Made by a program: the position numbers and the translations under genes. DNA of 64,000 nt, from assembly GCA_947253655.1 (NCBI GenBank), contig CAMYAE010000004.1, positions 1-64,000 on the forward strand. The letters run 5' to 3'. This DNA comes from an uncultured Bacteroidales bacterium (lineage in GTDB: Bacteria; Bacteroidota; Bacteroidia; Bacteroidales; UBA932). The notes under the pieces were generated by a model. It had not been told where the DNA came from and did not search any database. It saw only the letters and a program-made list of their open reading frames with translations. Shown here piece by piece: positions 33,626-41,948 of the stretch (the stretch's first letter is position 1; each line of letters begins with the position of its first letter).

Positions 33626-33772
33626 ATGAAAAAGAATTATTGTAATCCGGAAAGTCATATCTTGACTTTTGAAATTGAAGGCCCATTATGTGCCAGCGGT
33701 ACCCATGAGGGTATTACGCCTTTAGGAACGACTAATTACTTAGAAGAGGAATATTATGAAAACAAGTATTAA
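33626..33772 (+). CDS. 48-residue peptide between GH88 and the second glycan-binding gene
   Basis: An ATG-started frame of 48 codons lies 4 bp after the GH88 stop and overlaps the next gene's start by 17 bp. The peptide begins MKKNYCNPESHILTFEIEG and continues PLCASGTHEG, with an acidic, tyrosine-rich end (EEEYYENKY). Short proteins of the same style (basic MKK start, an E-x-E stretch, then an L-C/L-A-S-G motif) are common in Bacteroidales, often before fimbrillin-like lipoproteins; their function is unknown to me. The tight packing, overlap and family resemblance support translation. There is no hydrophobic signal peptide. Confidence 0.6.
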   Translation: MKKNYCNPESHILTFEIEGPLCASGTHEGITPLGTTNYLEEEYYENKY

Positions 33773-35408
33773 AATAGCTGTTGCATTGGCAGTCTGTTCC
33801 GTTTGTGCTTGTACTAAAGAAAAAGATTTCCAGACTGATAGGCCGGAGCTTACATTTTATGCCGGTTTTAATGGCACTAAGACAGAGTTAAAGCCTTCTT
33901 ATGCAATTGAATGGAAAAGCGGAGATGAGATTTCTATATTTGACGGGGCGGCCAATAATAAGTATGTTACATTGGAAAGCGGACCGAACGTGAGTTTTTC
34001 CGGTACTGCCGCGGAAGGAGTTCCAGAGTATCTTGCCCTGTATCCATACAACGAGAATGCTGTCTTCGATGCTTCTGCAAAAACCATAAAAACAACCCTT
34101 CCGGCCGTTCAGCAGGCGGTGTTGGGGACCTTTGCCAATAATCTGAATATCAGCGTGGCGAATTCTACAAATCAGAATCTCTATTTCAAAAATGCCTGCG
34201 GTATTGTATGTGTAGACCTTACGAAGTATCAAAATATTGTAAAGGTAGAACTGACGGGGGCCAATGGAGAAAATCTTGCCGGAGACTTGCAGATAACAAT
34301 AGGAGAAGACGGTGCTGTCACTACGGAAATAGCGTCAAATCCGGTTAAGACTGTAACACTGACAAAGGACGGAACAAAAACATTGCTGCAAGGCAAATAT
34401 TATATTGTTGTGGCTCCGCAGACATACCCCAACGGGTTCAAAGCTGTAATTACCAACAAGGACGGGCTTACAAAGGAATTTACCTTCTCCGGCTCTGTTC
34501 CTCTTGCAAGGGCAAGAATGAAGTCCATAGTTTTTGAAAACGAATATTATTTTTCATATTTCAGATACGGCAACAATCTCGGCCTTCCAAATGATGGTAC
34601 CTATCCGAGCCAGTTTTTGGCTTCAAAAGCATCAGATTTGAACAGCTTGGGAACAGAAGGACAGATAACGGCCAAAACTGACGGAGTTAAGTCTAACTTG
34701 ACTTATAATAATAGGAAAATGGTCAAGTTAGGCAAGACTTTAGGTAGTGTGACTAATAGCGGACTTTTGAAATTCCAGAAAGTCACTTCAGATAGCCAAT
34801 TGAAGATGAATAACGGTGGGGTCATGCTGCTTGAGGTAACCTCAGGCACCGGAATAGAGGCTGTTACGGTATACGAGCCCATCTATGAGTATTTTATTCC
34901 TGAAAATGCTCCTATCAGATTCAAGCCTTTTGCAATCAAAGCCAATCCTAAGACAGGAGGAACTTATGCGACTAACGGAGAACTTGCACAGGGCGTGGAC
35001 GCCTCATCTTTCATAATAGATTTCAGAAGAGATTTCTATTTCCATAACCTTGAGGGACCGGCTACTCATAAATCAGGAAAGATTTCCGATACGAATACCG
35101 ATTTATTTATATATAAGGCATGGGAAAATTATTATACATCCAGAGGCCTGTCTGTAAATCCAGGCTCAAACGACCCTGTTTACCAATATAAAAATCAGGC
35201 ATATCTCGACAAACCGCTATTGTACCTCGACCCTGATAGTTACAAGATTACTGTTAATCCCGACAAATGGATTTATGACGGGGAATATGCCAACGGTATA
35301 TTTTTTGGCCAATTGGTTTATTCGATTGACGGAGACCGTAATTCTTGGGCCGGTTCCGGGAACCAATACAACAATGCACTTTTCGTGCAATTTGATGAAA
35401 GATTATAA
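33756..35408 (+). CDS. Surface glycan-binding lipoprotein with fimbrillin-like N terminus
   Basis: This is a 550-residue lipoprotein (VCSVCAC, cysteine about 19, followed by TKEKD, a good surface-export tag). Residues of about 30-260 resemble fimbrillin/Mfa-like domains: GTKTELKPSYAIEWKSGDEISIF, then ALYPYNENAVF and a LQGKYYIVVAPQ strand. From about 265 (YYFSYFRYGNNLGL) the C-terminal domain matches that of the protein at 25390-27525, including NPKTGG, IDFRRDFYFHNLEGPATH, VNPGSNDP and EYANGIFFGQ. So two paralogous binding domains are carried on unrelated stalks in one operon. The stop overlaps the next ATG as TAATG, coupling it to the heparinase III gene. Confidence 0.75.
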   Translation: MKTSIKIAVALAVCSVCACTKEKDFQTDRPELTFYAGFNGTKTELKPSYAIEWKSGDEISIFDGAANNKYVTLESGPNVSFSGTAAEGVPEYLALYPYNENAVFDASAKTIKTTLPAVQQAVLGTFANNLNISVANSTNQNLYFKNACGIVCVDLTKYQNIVKVELTGANGENLAGDLQITIGEDGAVTTEIASNPVKTVTLTKDGTKTLLQGKYYIVVAPQTYPNGFKAVITNKDGLTKEFTFSGSVPLARARMKSIVFENEYYFSYFRYGNNLGLPNDGTYPSQFLASKASDLNSLGTEGQITAKTDGVKSNLTYNNRKMVKLGKTLGSVTNSGLLKFQKVTSDSQLKMNNGGVMLLEVTSGTGIEAVTVYEPIYEYFIPENAPIRFKPFAIKANPKTGGTYATNGELAQGVDASSFIIDFRRDFYFHNLEGPATHKSGKISDTNTDLFIYKAWENYYTSRGLSVNPGSNDPVYQYKNQAYLDKPLLYLDPDSYKITVNPDKWIYDGEYANGIFFGQLVYSIDGDRNSWAGSGNQYNNALFVQFDERL

Positions 35409-37204
35409 TGAAAAAGTATTTTCCGTTAATACTTTGCTTGTTTGTGTCTTTGTCGCTTCCGGCTCAGGAGGCGACAAAGGTCTTTAGTCTGCTGAATACG
35501 GAAATCAGAGACACCAACAGGCTTCTGTCTTATTTCAGAAATCGTGCAGCTATAGAGCTTCCGGGATTTTCGATAGACGACAAGAATACGGAAGAAGAAC
35601 AGAGATGGGCAGATGAGGCTTTGGAGCATCGTTTCTTCGTACATAAAGGTTATCAGCCGTCATTCTTCTATGGAGATGATATTGATTGGCAATATTGGCC
35701 GGTCAGAGATAACGAGCTAAGATGGCAATTGCACCGTACCAAATGGTGGATTCCTCTCGGCCGGGCTTATAGGGAGACAGGCGATGAGAAATATGCCAAA
35801 GAATGGGTTTTCGAGTATCTGGACTGGATTAAAAAGAATCCTTTAGGGAATTATGACGAGTCTACGGTGAGGGATCCCCAAACGGCAGACAATATGTATT
35901 TCGCCTGGCGTCCGCTTGAGGTCAGCGACAGGATAGAGGCACAGATAATACAATTTATGCTTTTCCTGCCTTCACCTCACTTTACGGGAGATTTTCTGTC
36001 CGACTTCCTTATAAATTATCATAAGCATTGCGAGCATATAATGGCAAACTTTTCGTCAAAAGGCAACCATTTGCTGTTCGAGGCGCAAAGGCTGTTGTAC
36101 GGAGCTATATTTTTTCCTGAGTTTAAGGATGCCGAAAAGTGGAAAAACAAAGCTATAGAAATCCTGAATGCTGAAATAAAAAAGCAAGTGTATAGTGACG
36201 GAATGCAATTCGAGCTTGACCCTCACTATCATTTGGAATCGGTGAACATATTCTTCAAGGCTCTTAGCATCTGTGACGCCAATGGGCAGAGAAATGCTTT
36301 TCCGCAAGAGTATATAGATCTGTGCCATAAGATGATAGAGGTTATATACAATTATTCGTATCCGAACTATCATAATCCTATGTTTTCCGATTTCCACGGC
36401 CAGCGGGATATGATTCCTTTATATACGATGTGGGCAAAGGTGTTTAAGGATGACGGGATGATAAAATGGCTTGCCACAAAAGGCCGGGAGGGGAGTGTGC
36501 CTGATTACACTTCACGGGCTTTTCCGGTTTCCGGATATTATTGTATGCGGAATGGCTGGGACAGCACAGCGACGGTTATGGTGATGAAGGCAGGGCCTAA
36601 GGGGGAATGGCATTGCCAGCCCGACAACGGCACCTTTGAATATTGGAGAAAAGGTCGTAATTTCTTTCCTGACTCCGGAGGCTATGTCTACGGTGGTGAC
36701 GCTGAAATTCTTCAGATGAGAGAATGGTTCCGGCAGACGGCAATCCACAATACTCTGACATTGGACGGCCGAAATCTTGAAACGACAGACTCGCATCTGA
36801 CGCTATGGGAGGATAGTCCGGAGAAAACTGTATGCATTGTTGAGAATCAGTCATATAGTGACTTGAAGCATACCCGGAAGGTGACTTTCTTCAAAAAAGA
36901 CGGCAAGGTCATTATAAATGATACGGCTACAGGAGATGCTGCCGGCAAGGTCTCTATCCGCTACAGCCTCCCTCCTTGCGAGCCAATGGCGGATTTCAAA
37001 AAGAAAACCCTTGTCACTCAATTCGATGACGGTAACAATATCAAATTGAAAGTCAAGGCATCGCATCGTATCGTTATGGGACGTGAAGAAGGACGTATTT
37101 CATACGCCTACAGGCAGTATGAGCCGAGACCGGCATATTCTTTCACTGTAAATAAGAAAGTAGGGGAGATGGTGTCATTCGTGACAGTCATCACCCCTAT
37201 GTAG
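35408..37204 (+). CDS. hepC: Heparinase III (PL12 heparan sulfate lyase)
   Basis: This 598-residue lyase is close to Pedobacter heparinase III. The segments WPVRDNELRWQLHRTKWW, FAWRPLEVSDR, GNHLLFEAQRLL, KKQVYSDGMQFELDPHYH and WHCQPDNGTFEYWRKGRNF all match. Asn220 and Tyr274 correspond to the Asn240/Tyr294 pair and His402 to the catalytic-cleft histidine of that enzyme. Family PL12 prefers low-sulfated heparan sulfate. The signal peptide (to LSLPAQ) is a plain type I, so the enzyme is periplasmic, unlike the lipoprotein PL12 at 23241. It is the last gene of the + operon and its start overlaps the previous stop by one base. Confidence 0.92.
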   Translation: MKKYFPLILCLFVSLSLPAQEATKVFSLLNTEIRDTNRLLSYFRNRAAIELPGFSIDDKNTEEEQRWADEALEHRFFVHKGYQPSFFYGDDIDWQYWPVRDNELRWQLHRTKWWIPLGRAYRETGDEKYAKEWVFEYLDWIKKNPLGNYDESTVRDPQTADNMYFAWRPLEVSDRIEAQIIQFMLFLPSPHFTGDFLSDFLINYHKHCEHIMANFSSKGNHLLFEAQRLLYGAIFFPEFKDAEKWKNKAIEILNAEIKKQVYSDGMQFELDPHYHLESVNIFFKALSICDANGQRNAFPQEYIDLCHKMIEVIYNYSYPNYHNPMFSDFHGQRDMIPLYTMWAKVFKDDGMIKWLATKGREGSVPDYTSRAFPVSGYYCMRNGWDSTATVMVMKAGPKGEWHCQPDNGTFEYWRKGRNFFPDSGGYVYGGDAEILQMREWFRQTAIHNTLTLDGRNLETTDSHLTLWEDSPEKTVCIVENQSYSDLKHTRKVTFFKKDGKVIINDTATGDAAGKVSIRYSLPPCEPMADFKKKTLVTQFDDGNNIKLKVKASHRIVMGREEGRISYAYRQYEPRPAYSFTVNKKVGEMVSFVTVITPM

Positions 37205-37222
37205 AGTTTTGCGTCTCATTCG

Positions 37223-37250
37223 CTCCGCCAACCCTAATGGCATAGCGGAG
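37223..37250. terminator. Possible bidirectional terminator between convergent HS operons
   Basis: CTCCGC (37223-37228) and GCGGAG (37245-37250) form a 6-bp inverted repeat with a 16-nt loop in the 48-bp gap between the two convergent operons. No strong T-run follows on either strand, so the call rests mainly on position. Confidence 0.35.
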
Positions 37251-37252
37251 GC

Positions 37253-38902
37253 TTACCTTTCCACCCAAATTGGGGAACTCCAGGCCCATTGGCCGTCACG
37301 CTGACGGACACGGACATAATAATAGTCCGTGTCTTTTTCTTGTTCGTTGTCCGTCATGAATGTACATACGGAGAATGCCTCCTGCGGGCAGGCTCTGCCG
37401 AACTGTATTGCCTCGCTCAGCCAGCCTCTCATAAAATGAGCTTTTGAGCCTTCCATCAGGTCCTTGAGAGTATATTTGAATTCCTGTCCGTTGAATTCCG
37501 CAGATATGGTGCCGTCTGCCGGCATTTCAACATCGAGCACAATTCCCTGCATTGCCGGGGTCAATGTGTTCGGATTCTTTGTGGAATACATGTCCAATTC
37601 GATATGGTTTTCATCATGTGCGAGTACCCTGTTAACCCTTGTCTTGAACTCTGTCTCACCTGGCTGCGGTGATGTGAATGCAGCTCCGCGGAAGCAGGTC
37701 TGGTATGACAAAATTCTGCCTCCCGACACCTTTATCTGTCCGAGCCAGTGTACATATTCCTCCTCCCTGTTCCAGCCGAAGTCGATTTTTATTTTTGCCC
37801 TTATAAGCCCGTCTGTATTGCAATGTGACGTATATGGGCCGTTAAGACGGGCTATGCATTCGGAGTTTTTGATAATGTCTACATAGTCAATGAAGTTCTG
37901 TGCTTCGACACCGACAAATATATCCCTTCTGCCGCCTTTTATGACATCTCCCATTTGGGCTCCGTTGATGCTGAAATCAATCTTTATCTTGTCACCGGTT
38001 ATGCCATATATATGCCTTGCCCCCATATTATTCCATATATCGTCCCGGTTGAGAGATGGTGCCAATACTCCGATTCTTCCGTCTCCGTAGCTGCCTGGGT
38101 AGCCGGCATGCTGGTCTGTAGAGCACATAAGCCCGAATTTGTGGCCTTGCTCCAATCCGTATTGCACTGAGCCCTCGTAGATGCGCGGCCCCATGTCGTG
38201 AAGATAATCATAGTCGCCCATATCGCTTTCTGCAAGGCCGTGCCGCGAGAACATCTCAACGAACGGTGTCTGCTGGTCTCCGTCTTTAAAGCCTTTCCAA
38301 TTATATCCGCGAAATCCTGTAATATATCCCATATGGTGTGGGGTGATATAGCATTTGTACGGTTTCAGTTTTTCTTTCAAATCAGGGACAGAGGTAGCCT
38401 CCACCAATGGAGTGTCATAGTCGTAGCATAAGGCTACATGGTCACCGGACTCCATTGAGTGACATTCGTATGAGGTGAATGTAATGAACTTGTCCGGCTC
38501 GTTCCACTCTTTAATTTTCTCGACATATTTCTCCCAGCCGCCTCGCCTCAGTCTCTTGAAAGCAGAGGTGTGATAATCCAGCACCCAGCCAAGTCTCGGA
38601 TCGTCTTTCGGAGGAATGTCAGGCCATAAGGCGTGAGGGGTTACGGAACAAAAATCCAGCTGCTCTTTTGCCGCTGCAAGGGCGTCGAGCAGGTCTCCGT
38701 GCCCGTAAGTCACGTTGCAGTGGTTGTGAATATCTCCCCAGAAAACTTTAAGATCACCTATAGCTTCAAATCTTTTCCTGGCTTCTGAAGGAATATGTTT
38801 CAAGTCCTTTCCCGGAGTTCTTGCACAGCTCAGAATAGAGCCTGTGGCAGCAAGGCCGAGAGCGCTCCAACCGGAGACTTTTATAAATCCGCGTCTGTCC
38901 AT
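37253..38902 (-). CDS. PHP-superfamily / DUF3604-like metallohydrolase with Tat-type lipoprotein signal
   Basis: This 549-residue protein starts MDRRGFIKVSG, a twin-arginine motif, followed by a hydrophobic stretch and LSCA (Cys26), so it looks like a Tat-exported lipoprotein. The catalytic fold is PHP-like: FWGDIHNHCNVTYGHGD supplies the HxH metal pair (His59, His61), and FCSVTPHA (His90), YITPHHMGYITG and STDQHAGYPGSYGDGR give later ligands. It resembles DUF3604 proteins, whose substrates are unknown. The last 170 residues form a beta-rich domain. It closes the sulfatase operon (12 bp after the sulfatase at 38915), so a role on sulfated or uronate oligosaccharides is plausible but unproven. 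Confidence 0.68.
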   Translation of the reverse strand: MDRRGFIKVSGWSALGLAATGSILSCARTPGKDLKHIPSEARKRFEAIGDLKVFWGDIHNHCNVTYGHGDLLDALAAAKEQLDFCSVTPHALWPDIPPKDDPRLGWVLDYHTSAFKRLRRGGWEKYVEKIKEWNEPDKFITFTSYECHSMESGDHVALCYDYDTPLVEATSVPDLKEKLKPYKCYITPHHMGYITGFRGYNWKGFKDGDQQTPFVEMFSRHGLAESDMGDYDYLHDMGPRIYEGSVQYGLEQGHKFGLMCSTDQHAGYPGSYGDGRIGVLAPSLNRDDIWNNMGARHIYGITGDKIKIDFSINGAQMGDVIKGGRRDIFVGVEAQNFIDYVDIIKNSECIARLNGPYTSHCNTDGLIRAKIKIDFGWNREEEYVHWLGQIKVSGGRILSYQTCFRGAAFTSPQPGETEFKTRVNRVLAHDENHIELDMYSTKNPNTLTPAMQGIVLDVEMPADGTISAEFNGQEFKYTLKDLMEGSKAHFMRGWLSEAIQFGRACPQEAFSVCTFMTDNEQEKDTDYYYVRVRQRDGQWAWSSPIWVER

Positions 38903-38914
38903 ATTATATTCGGT

Positions 38915-40537
38915 TTAAAAATTTTCAGTGTCCTCAACTTCAATTTGCAGTTGCTCCAATTGCTTGTGCATAGAGTCCCTTACACTTGCGTATTCCGGGT
39001 CATCATACACGCTTTTCATCTCTTTCGGGTCTTTCTTCAAGTCATATAGCTCCCACTCGTCCACGTCGTTATAGAAATGGATCAACTTGTACCTTTCGGT
39101 CCTTATGCCGTAATGCCGTTTTACCGAATGCCATGACGGATATTCGTAATAATGATAATATACGGCAGTACGCCAGCCCTCAGGAGCCTTTCCCTCATTT
39201 TCCACGACAGGTCTCAGAGAGCGTCCCTGAATGTCTGACGGTATCTCCACTCCGGCGTAGTCCAGAATGGTAGGGGCCAAATCTATATTCATGGCGAAAG
39301 CCTTTGACGTCCGTCCGGCTTTTATTGCTCCCGGCAGTCGCATAAGCATAGGAGAGGTGAAGCTTTCCTCATACATAAATCTTTTGTCAAACCACCCGTG
39401 CTCCCCAAGATAAAATCCCTGGTCCGAGGTGTAGATTATAAGGGTATTGTCAAGCTCCCCGATTGATTTCAGATAGTCTAATAGCCTACCTACATTCTCG
39501 TCCACTCCCTTAACAACGGCACAGTAGTCTTTCATGTATTGCTGATACTTCCAGCTGGTCATTTCCTCTTCAGACACTCTGCCTTGCATCGACTTGTATT
39601 CAGCTATTCTTTGGGCGTAGGCTTCATTCCAGTGCTTTCTCTCCTCTTTGTTCATCCTCTCGTAGGCTCCTTTCATCTGGGAATAGCTGTTGCCTTGATC
39701 GTTAGCCCTTTTCACATCGTCCATATTTGCATTCCCTGTGTCTTCGAGCTCGGCATAGCTTTTCCCGAATTCTTCCTCAGTCATTACTTTAAGATCCCAT
39801 TGCGGCCACAGATTCTTGGCAATCGACATCTCTTGTTCTTTGGCGGCACGTCCACGTCCGGAATAATCGTCAAAGAGGTTGTCCGGCTCCGGGAATATAT
39901 GGTCGTCATAATATCCCAAGTGCCTTTGTGCCGGCATCCAATTCCTGTGCGGAGCCTTGTGATAGTACAGCATGGCAAAAGGCTTTTTCTTGTCGCGGTT
40001 TTTAAGGAAAGCAATGGCCTTGTCGGTAATAATATCCGTAACATAGCCACTGTCAATACGTTCCACACCGTTTTCTATGAACAGCGGTGAATAATACTCG
40101 CCCTGACCTTTGAGGATGCTCCAATAATCGAAGCCCTGCGGGTCGGAATTAAGGTGCCATTTCCCTATCATAGCAGTCTGGTAGCCGGCTTTTTGCAGCA
40201 GTTTAGGGAAAGTCTGCTGGTCTCCGTCGAAAGTCTTGGAGTTGTCGGTAAACCCATTCTTATGGCTGTATTTGCCTGTCAGAATGCAGGCTCTTGACGG
40301 ACCGGAAATGGCATTCGGGACATAGAAATTGTCCATTCTTATTCCCTCTGCCGCTATTCTGTCTAAGTTCGGTGTCTCGATTACGCCTCCATAGCCGCCC
40401 ATAGCCTGCCGAGTGTGGTCATCAGTCATTATCAGAATGATGTTGGGCTGTTTGCCCTGTTCTTTTTTCGATTCTCCACATGAGGCTGCCGCCAAAAATG
40501 TAAGTGGCAGACCTATGTATTTCATTTTCATATCCAT
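38915..40537 (-). CDS. Ser-type sulfatase, candidate GlcNAc-6-O-sulfatase (S1_11-like)
   Basis: This 540-residue lipoprotein (AAASC, Cys20) is of the alkaline-phosphatase superfamily. Asp39-Asp40 (MTDDH) bind metal. The formylglycine motif is SGPSR with Ser78, so it needs the anaerobic Ser/Cys-maturing radical enzyme, which is not in this window. The run PNAISGPSRACILTGK, then FDGDQQTFPKLLQ, GKWHLNSDPQGFDYW and GQGEYYSPLF, resembles the S1_11 group that includes the B. thetaiotaomicron heparin-locus 6-O-sulfatase. That specificity is a comparison from memory. The gene starts at the ATG at 40537, or at 40531 or 40525 in the same frame, 1 bp after the preceding stop. Confidence 0.8.
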   Translation of the reverse strand: MDMKMKYIGLPLTFLAAASCGESKKEQGKQPNIILIMTDDHTRQAMGGYGGVIETPNLDRIAAEGIRMDNFYVPNAISGPSRACILTGKYSHKNGFTDNSKTFDGDQQTFPKLLQKAGYQTAMIGKWHLNSDPQGFDYWSILKGQGEYYSPLFIENGVERIDSGYVTDIITDKAIAFLKNRDKKKPFAMLYYHKAPHRNWMPAQRHLGYYDDHIFPEPDNLFDDYSGRGRAAKEQEMSIAKNLWPQWDLKVMTEEEFGKSYAELEDTGNANMDDVKRANDQGNSYSQMKGAYERMNKEERKHWNEAYAQRIAEYKSMQGRVSEEEMTSWKYQQYMKDYCAVVKGVDENVGRLLDYLKSIGELDNTLIIYTSDQGFYLGEHGWFDKRFMYEESFTSPMLMRLPGAIKAGRTSKAFAMNIDLAPTILDYAGVEIPSDIQGRSLRPVVENEGKAPEGWRTAVYYHYYEYPSWHSVKRHYGIRTERYKLIHFYNDVDEWELYDLKKDPKEMKSVYDDPEYASVRDSMHKQLEQLQIEVEDTENF

Positions 40538-40538
40538 A

Positions 40539-41930
40539 TCAATCCAATGTTTTTCCTGGTATGTCGTGTATTATAGGACGTGACGGTCTCACGTCGTTGT
40601 CTTTCATCCAAATTTCAAGCAGATCCCTGTGATGCTGCAAAGTTTCAATATGTCCTTTGTCTCCTGCAAGATTGCAAGTCTCGCCCTTGTCCGAGTCCAT
40701 ATCAAAGAGCTGTTCCCTGTTCTTTCCCGTATTGTAAAGGACATATTTATAGCTTTTTGTCCTCAGCATCCAGCCTCTGGCCTTTCCGTTGTCGAAAGTC
40801 GTTTCGCACACAATATAGTCATGCCCGCTATTCGTTTTCCCCTCTGCCAAAGGTAAAAATGAACGTCCCGGCTTGTGCCGGTCGGCCTCTATTCCGGCTA
40901 TGTCGCAGACAGTTGCAAAAAAGTCAATTCCGTTGCTGACCAGGCTTTCTACAGTCTTGCCCGCGGATTTCTTACCAGGCAGGGTCACAATCAGAGGAAT
41001 GTTCACCACCTCCTCATATAAGGCCGATTTCTGATTCCAGTTATGAGCTCCGACCCCATCGCCGTGGTCGCTTGTGAAAATCACCACAGTGTTCTTCCAG
41101 AGCCTCAACTCGTCTATTTCGTCTATTATCTTCCCGATTTCCGCATCAACTTTCTCTACGAGGCGGAAATAGGCATAACGGTATCTCCTCCAATCATTTT
41201 CCGTATATCTGATTGTAGGATAGGCGGAATAGTTGTTCTGTCTTTCGTTCAATATAACATCGGCGTCATCCTCGTTCCTCTTGAAATTGTCGGGCAATCC
41301 CGGCAATGTAGCACTTTCAGGAATTTCTATATTGCCCCATGGCAGATTTTGTTCTCTGGCATATTCGCATATATTGTGCGGATTGTCGAAAGAGGCGACA
41401 AGAAAGAACGGCCTGTCGTGTGGAGACCTCAAAAATGCCGTGCAAGCCTCGGCAAGCCCCGTGTCTTTATGCTCGTGGATTCTCCGGAAACCATATTTCC
41501 CGTCAGGTATAGAAGATTCATTGACATGCCATTTCCCGGCGTATGCACACTCATAGCCCGACTCCTTCATTATGTTTCCTAATGTCTTGGTAGCCAGTGA
41601 ACTGTTCATCTCGGCCCCATTACGTATCATGCCGATTTCATCAGGATAGCAGCCCGTAAACATAGCCGCCCTCGACGGACCGCTCAACGGAGCGGTGCAA
41701 TAAGCATTCTTGAATACAACTCCCGCAGCCGCGAGCCTGTCCATATTAGGCGTGGACAACTCTTTGCACCCGGCAGCACTCATTGCACCTGCTGTCTGCT
41801 GGTCGGTCATTATAAGTATTATATTCGGTGGCGTCTGAGGCCTCTCTTTTTCAGCCCCTCCTGCTAAAGGAGGCAGGAAAGACGTCAAAGCTACGGCAAT
41901 ACCGCCAACGCTGATTTTATTTATGCTCAT
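40539..41930 (-). CDS. Ser-type sulfatase, candidate uronate-2-O-sulfatase (S1_9-like)
   Basis: This is a 463-residue periplasmic sulfatase with a short signal peptide ending about residue 25. Metal-site residues are in MTDQQT. The formylglycine motif is SGPSR with Ser83, in the context CTAPLSGPSRAAMFTG. IRNGAEMN and GKWHVNESS follow, then TSDHGDGVGAHNW. This pattern resembles the S1_9 group, which contains enzymes removing the 2-O-sulfate of unsaturated uronates in heparan sulfate disaccharides. If so, it would act just before the GH88 enzyme. Family assignment is by remembered motif similarity and should be treated as probable. Confidence 0.75.
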   Translation of the reverse strand: MSINKISVGGIAVALTSFLPPLAGGAEKERPQTPPNIILIMTDQQTAGAMSAAGCKELSTPNMDRLAAAGVVFKNAYCTAPLSGPSRAAMFTGCYPDEIGMIRNGAEMNSSLATKTLGNIMKESGYECAYAGKWHVNESSIPDGKYGFRRIHEHKDTGLAEACTAFLRSPHDRPFFLVASFDNPHNICEYAREQNLPWGNIEIPESATLPGLPDNFKRNEDDADVILNERQNNYSAYPTIRYTENDWRRYRYAYFRLVEKVDAEIGKIIDEIDELRLWKNTVVIFTSDHGDGVGAHNWNQKSALYEEVVNIPLIVTLPGKKSAGKTVESLVSNGIDFFATVCDIAGIEADRHKPGRSFLPLAEGKTNSGHDYIVCETTFDNGKARGWMLRTKSYKYVLYNTGKNREQLFDMDSDKGETCNLAGDKGHIETLQHHRDLLEIWMKDNDVRPSRPIIHDIPGKTLD

Positions 41931-41948
41931 ATTCCAAGTACTAAGTTA

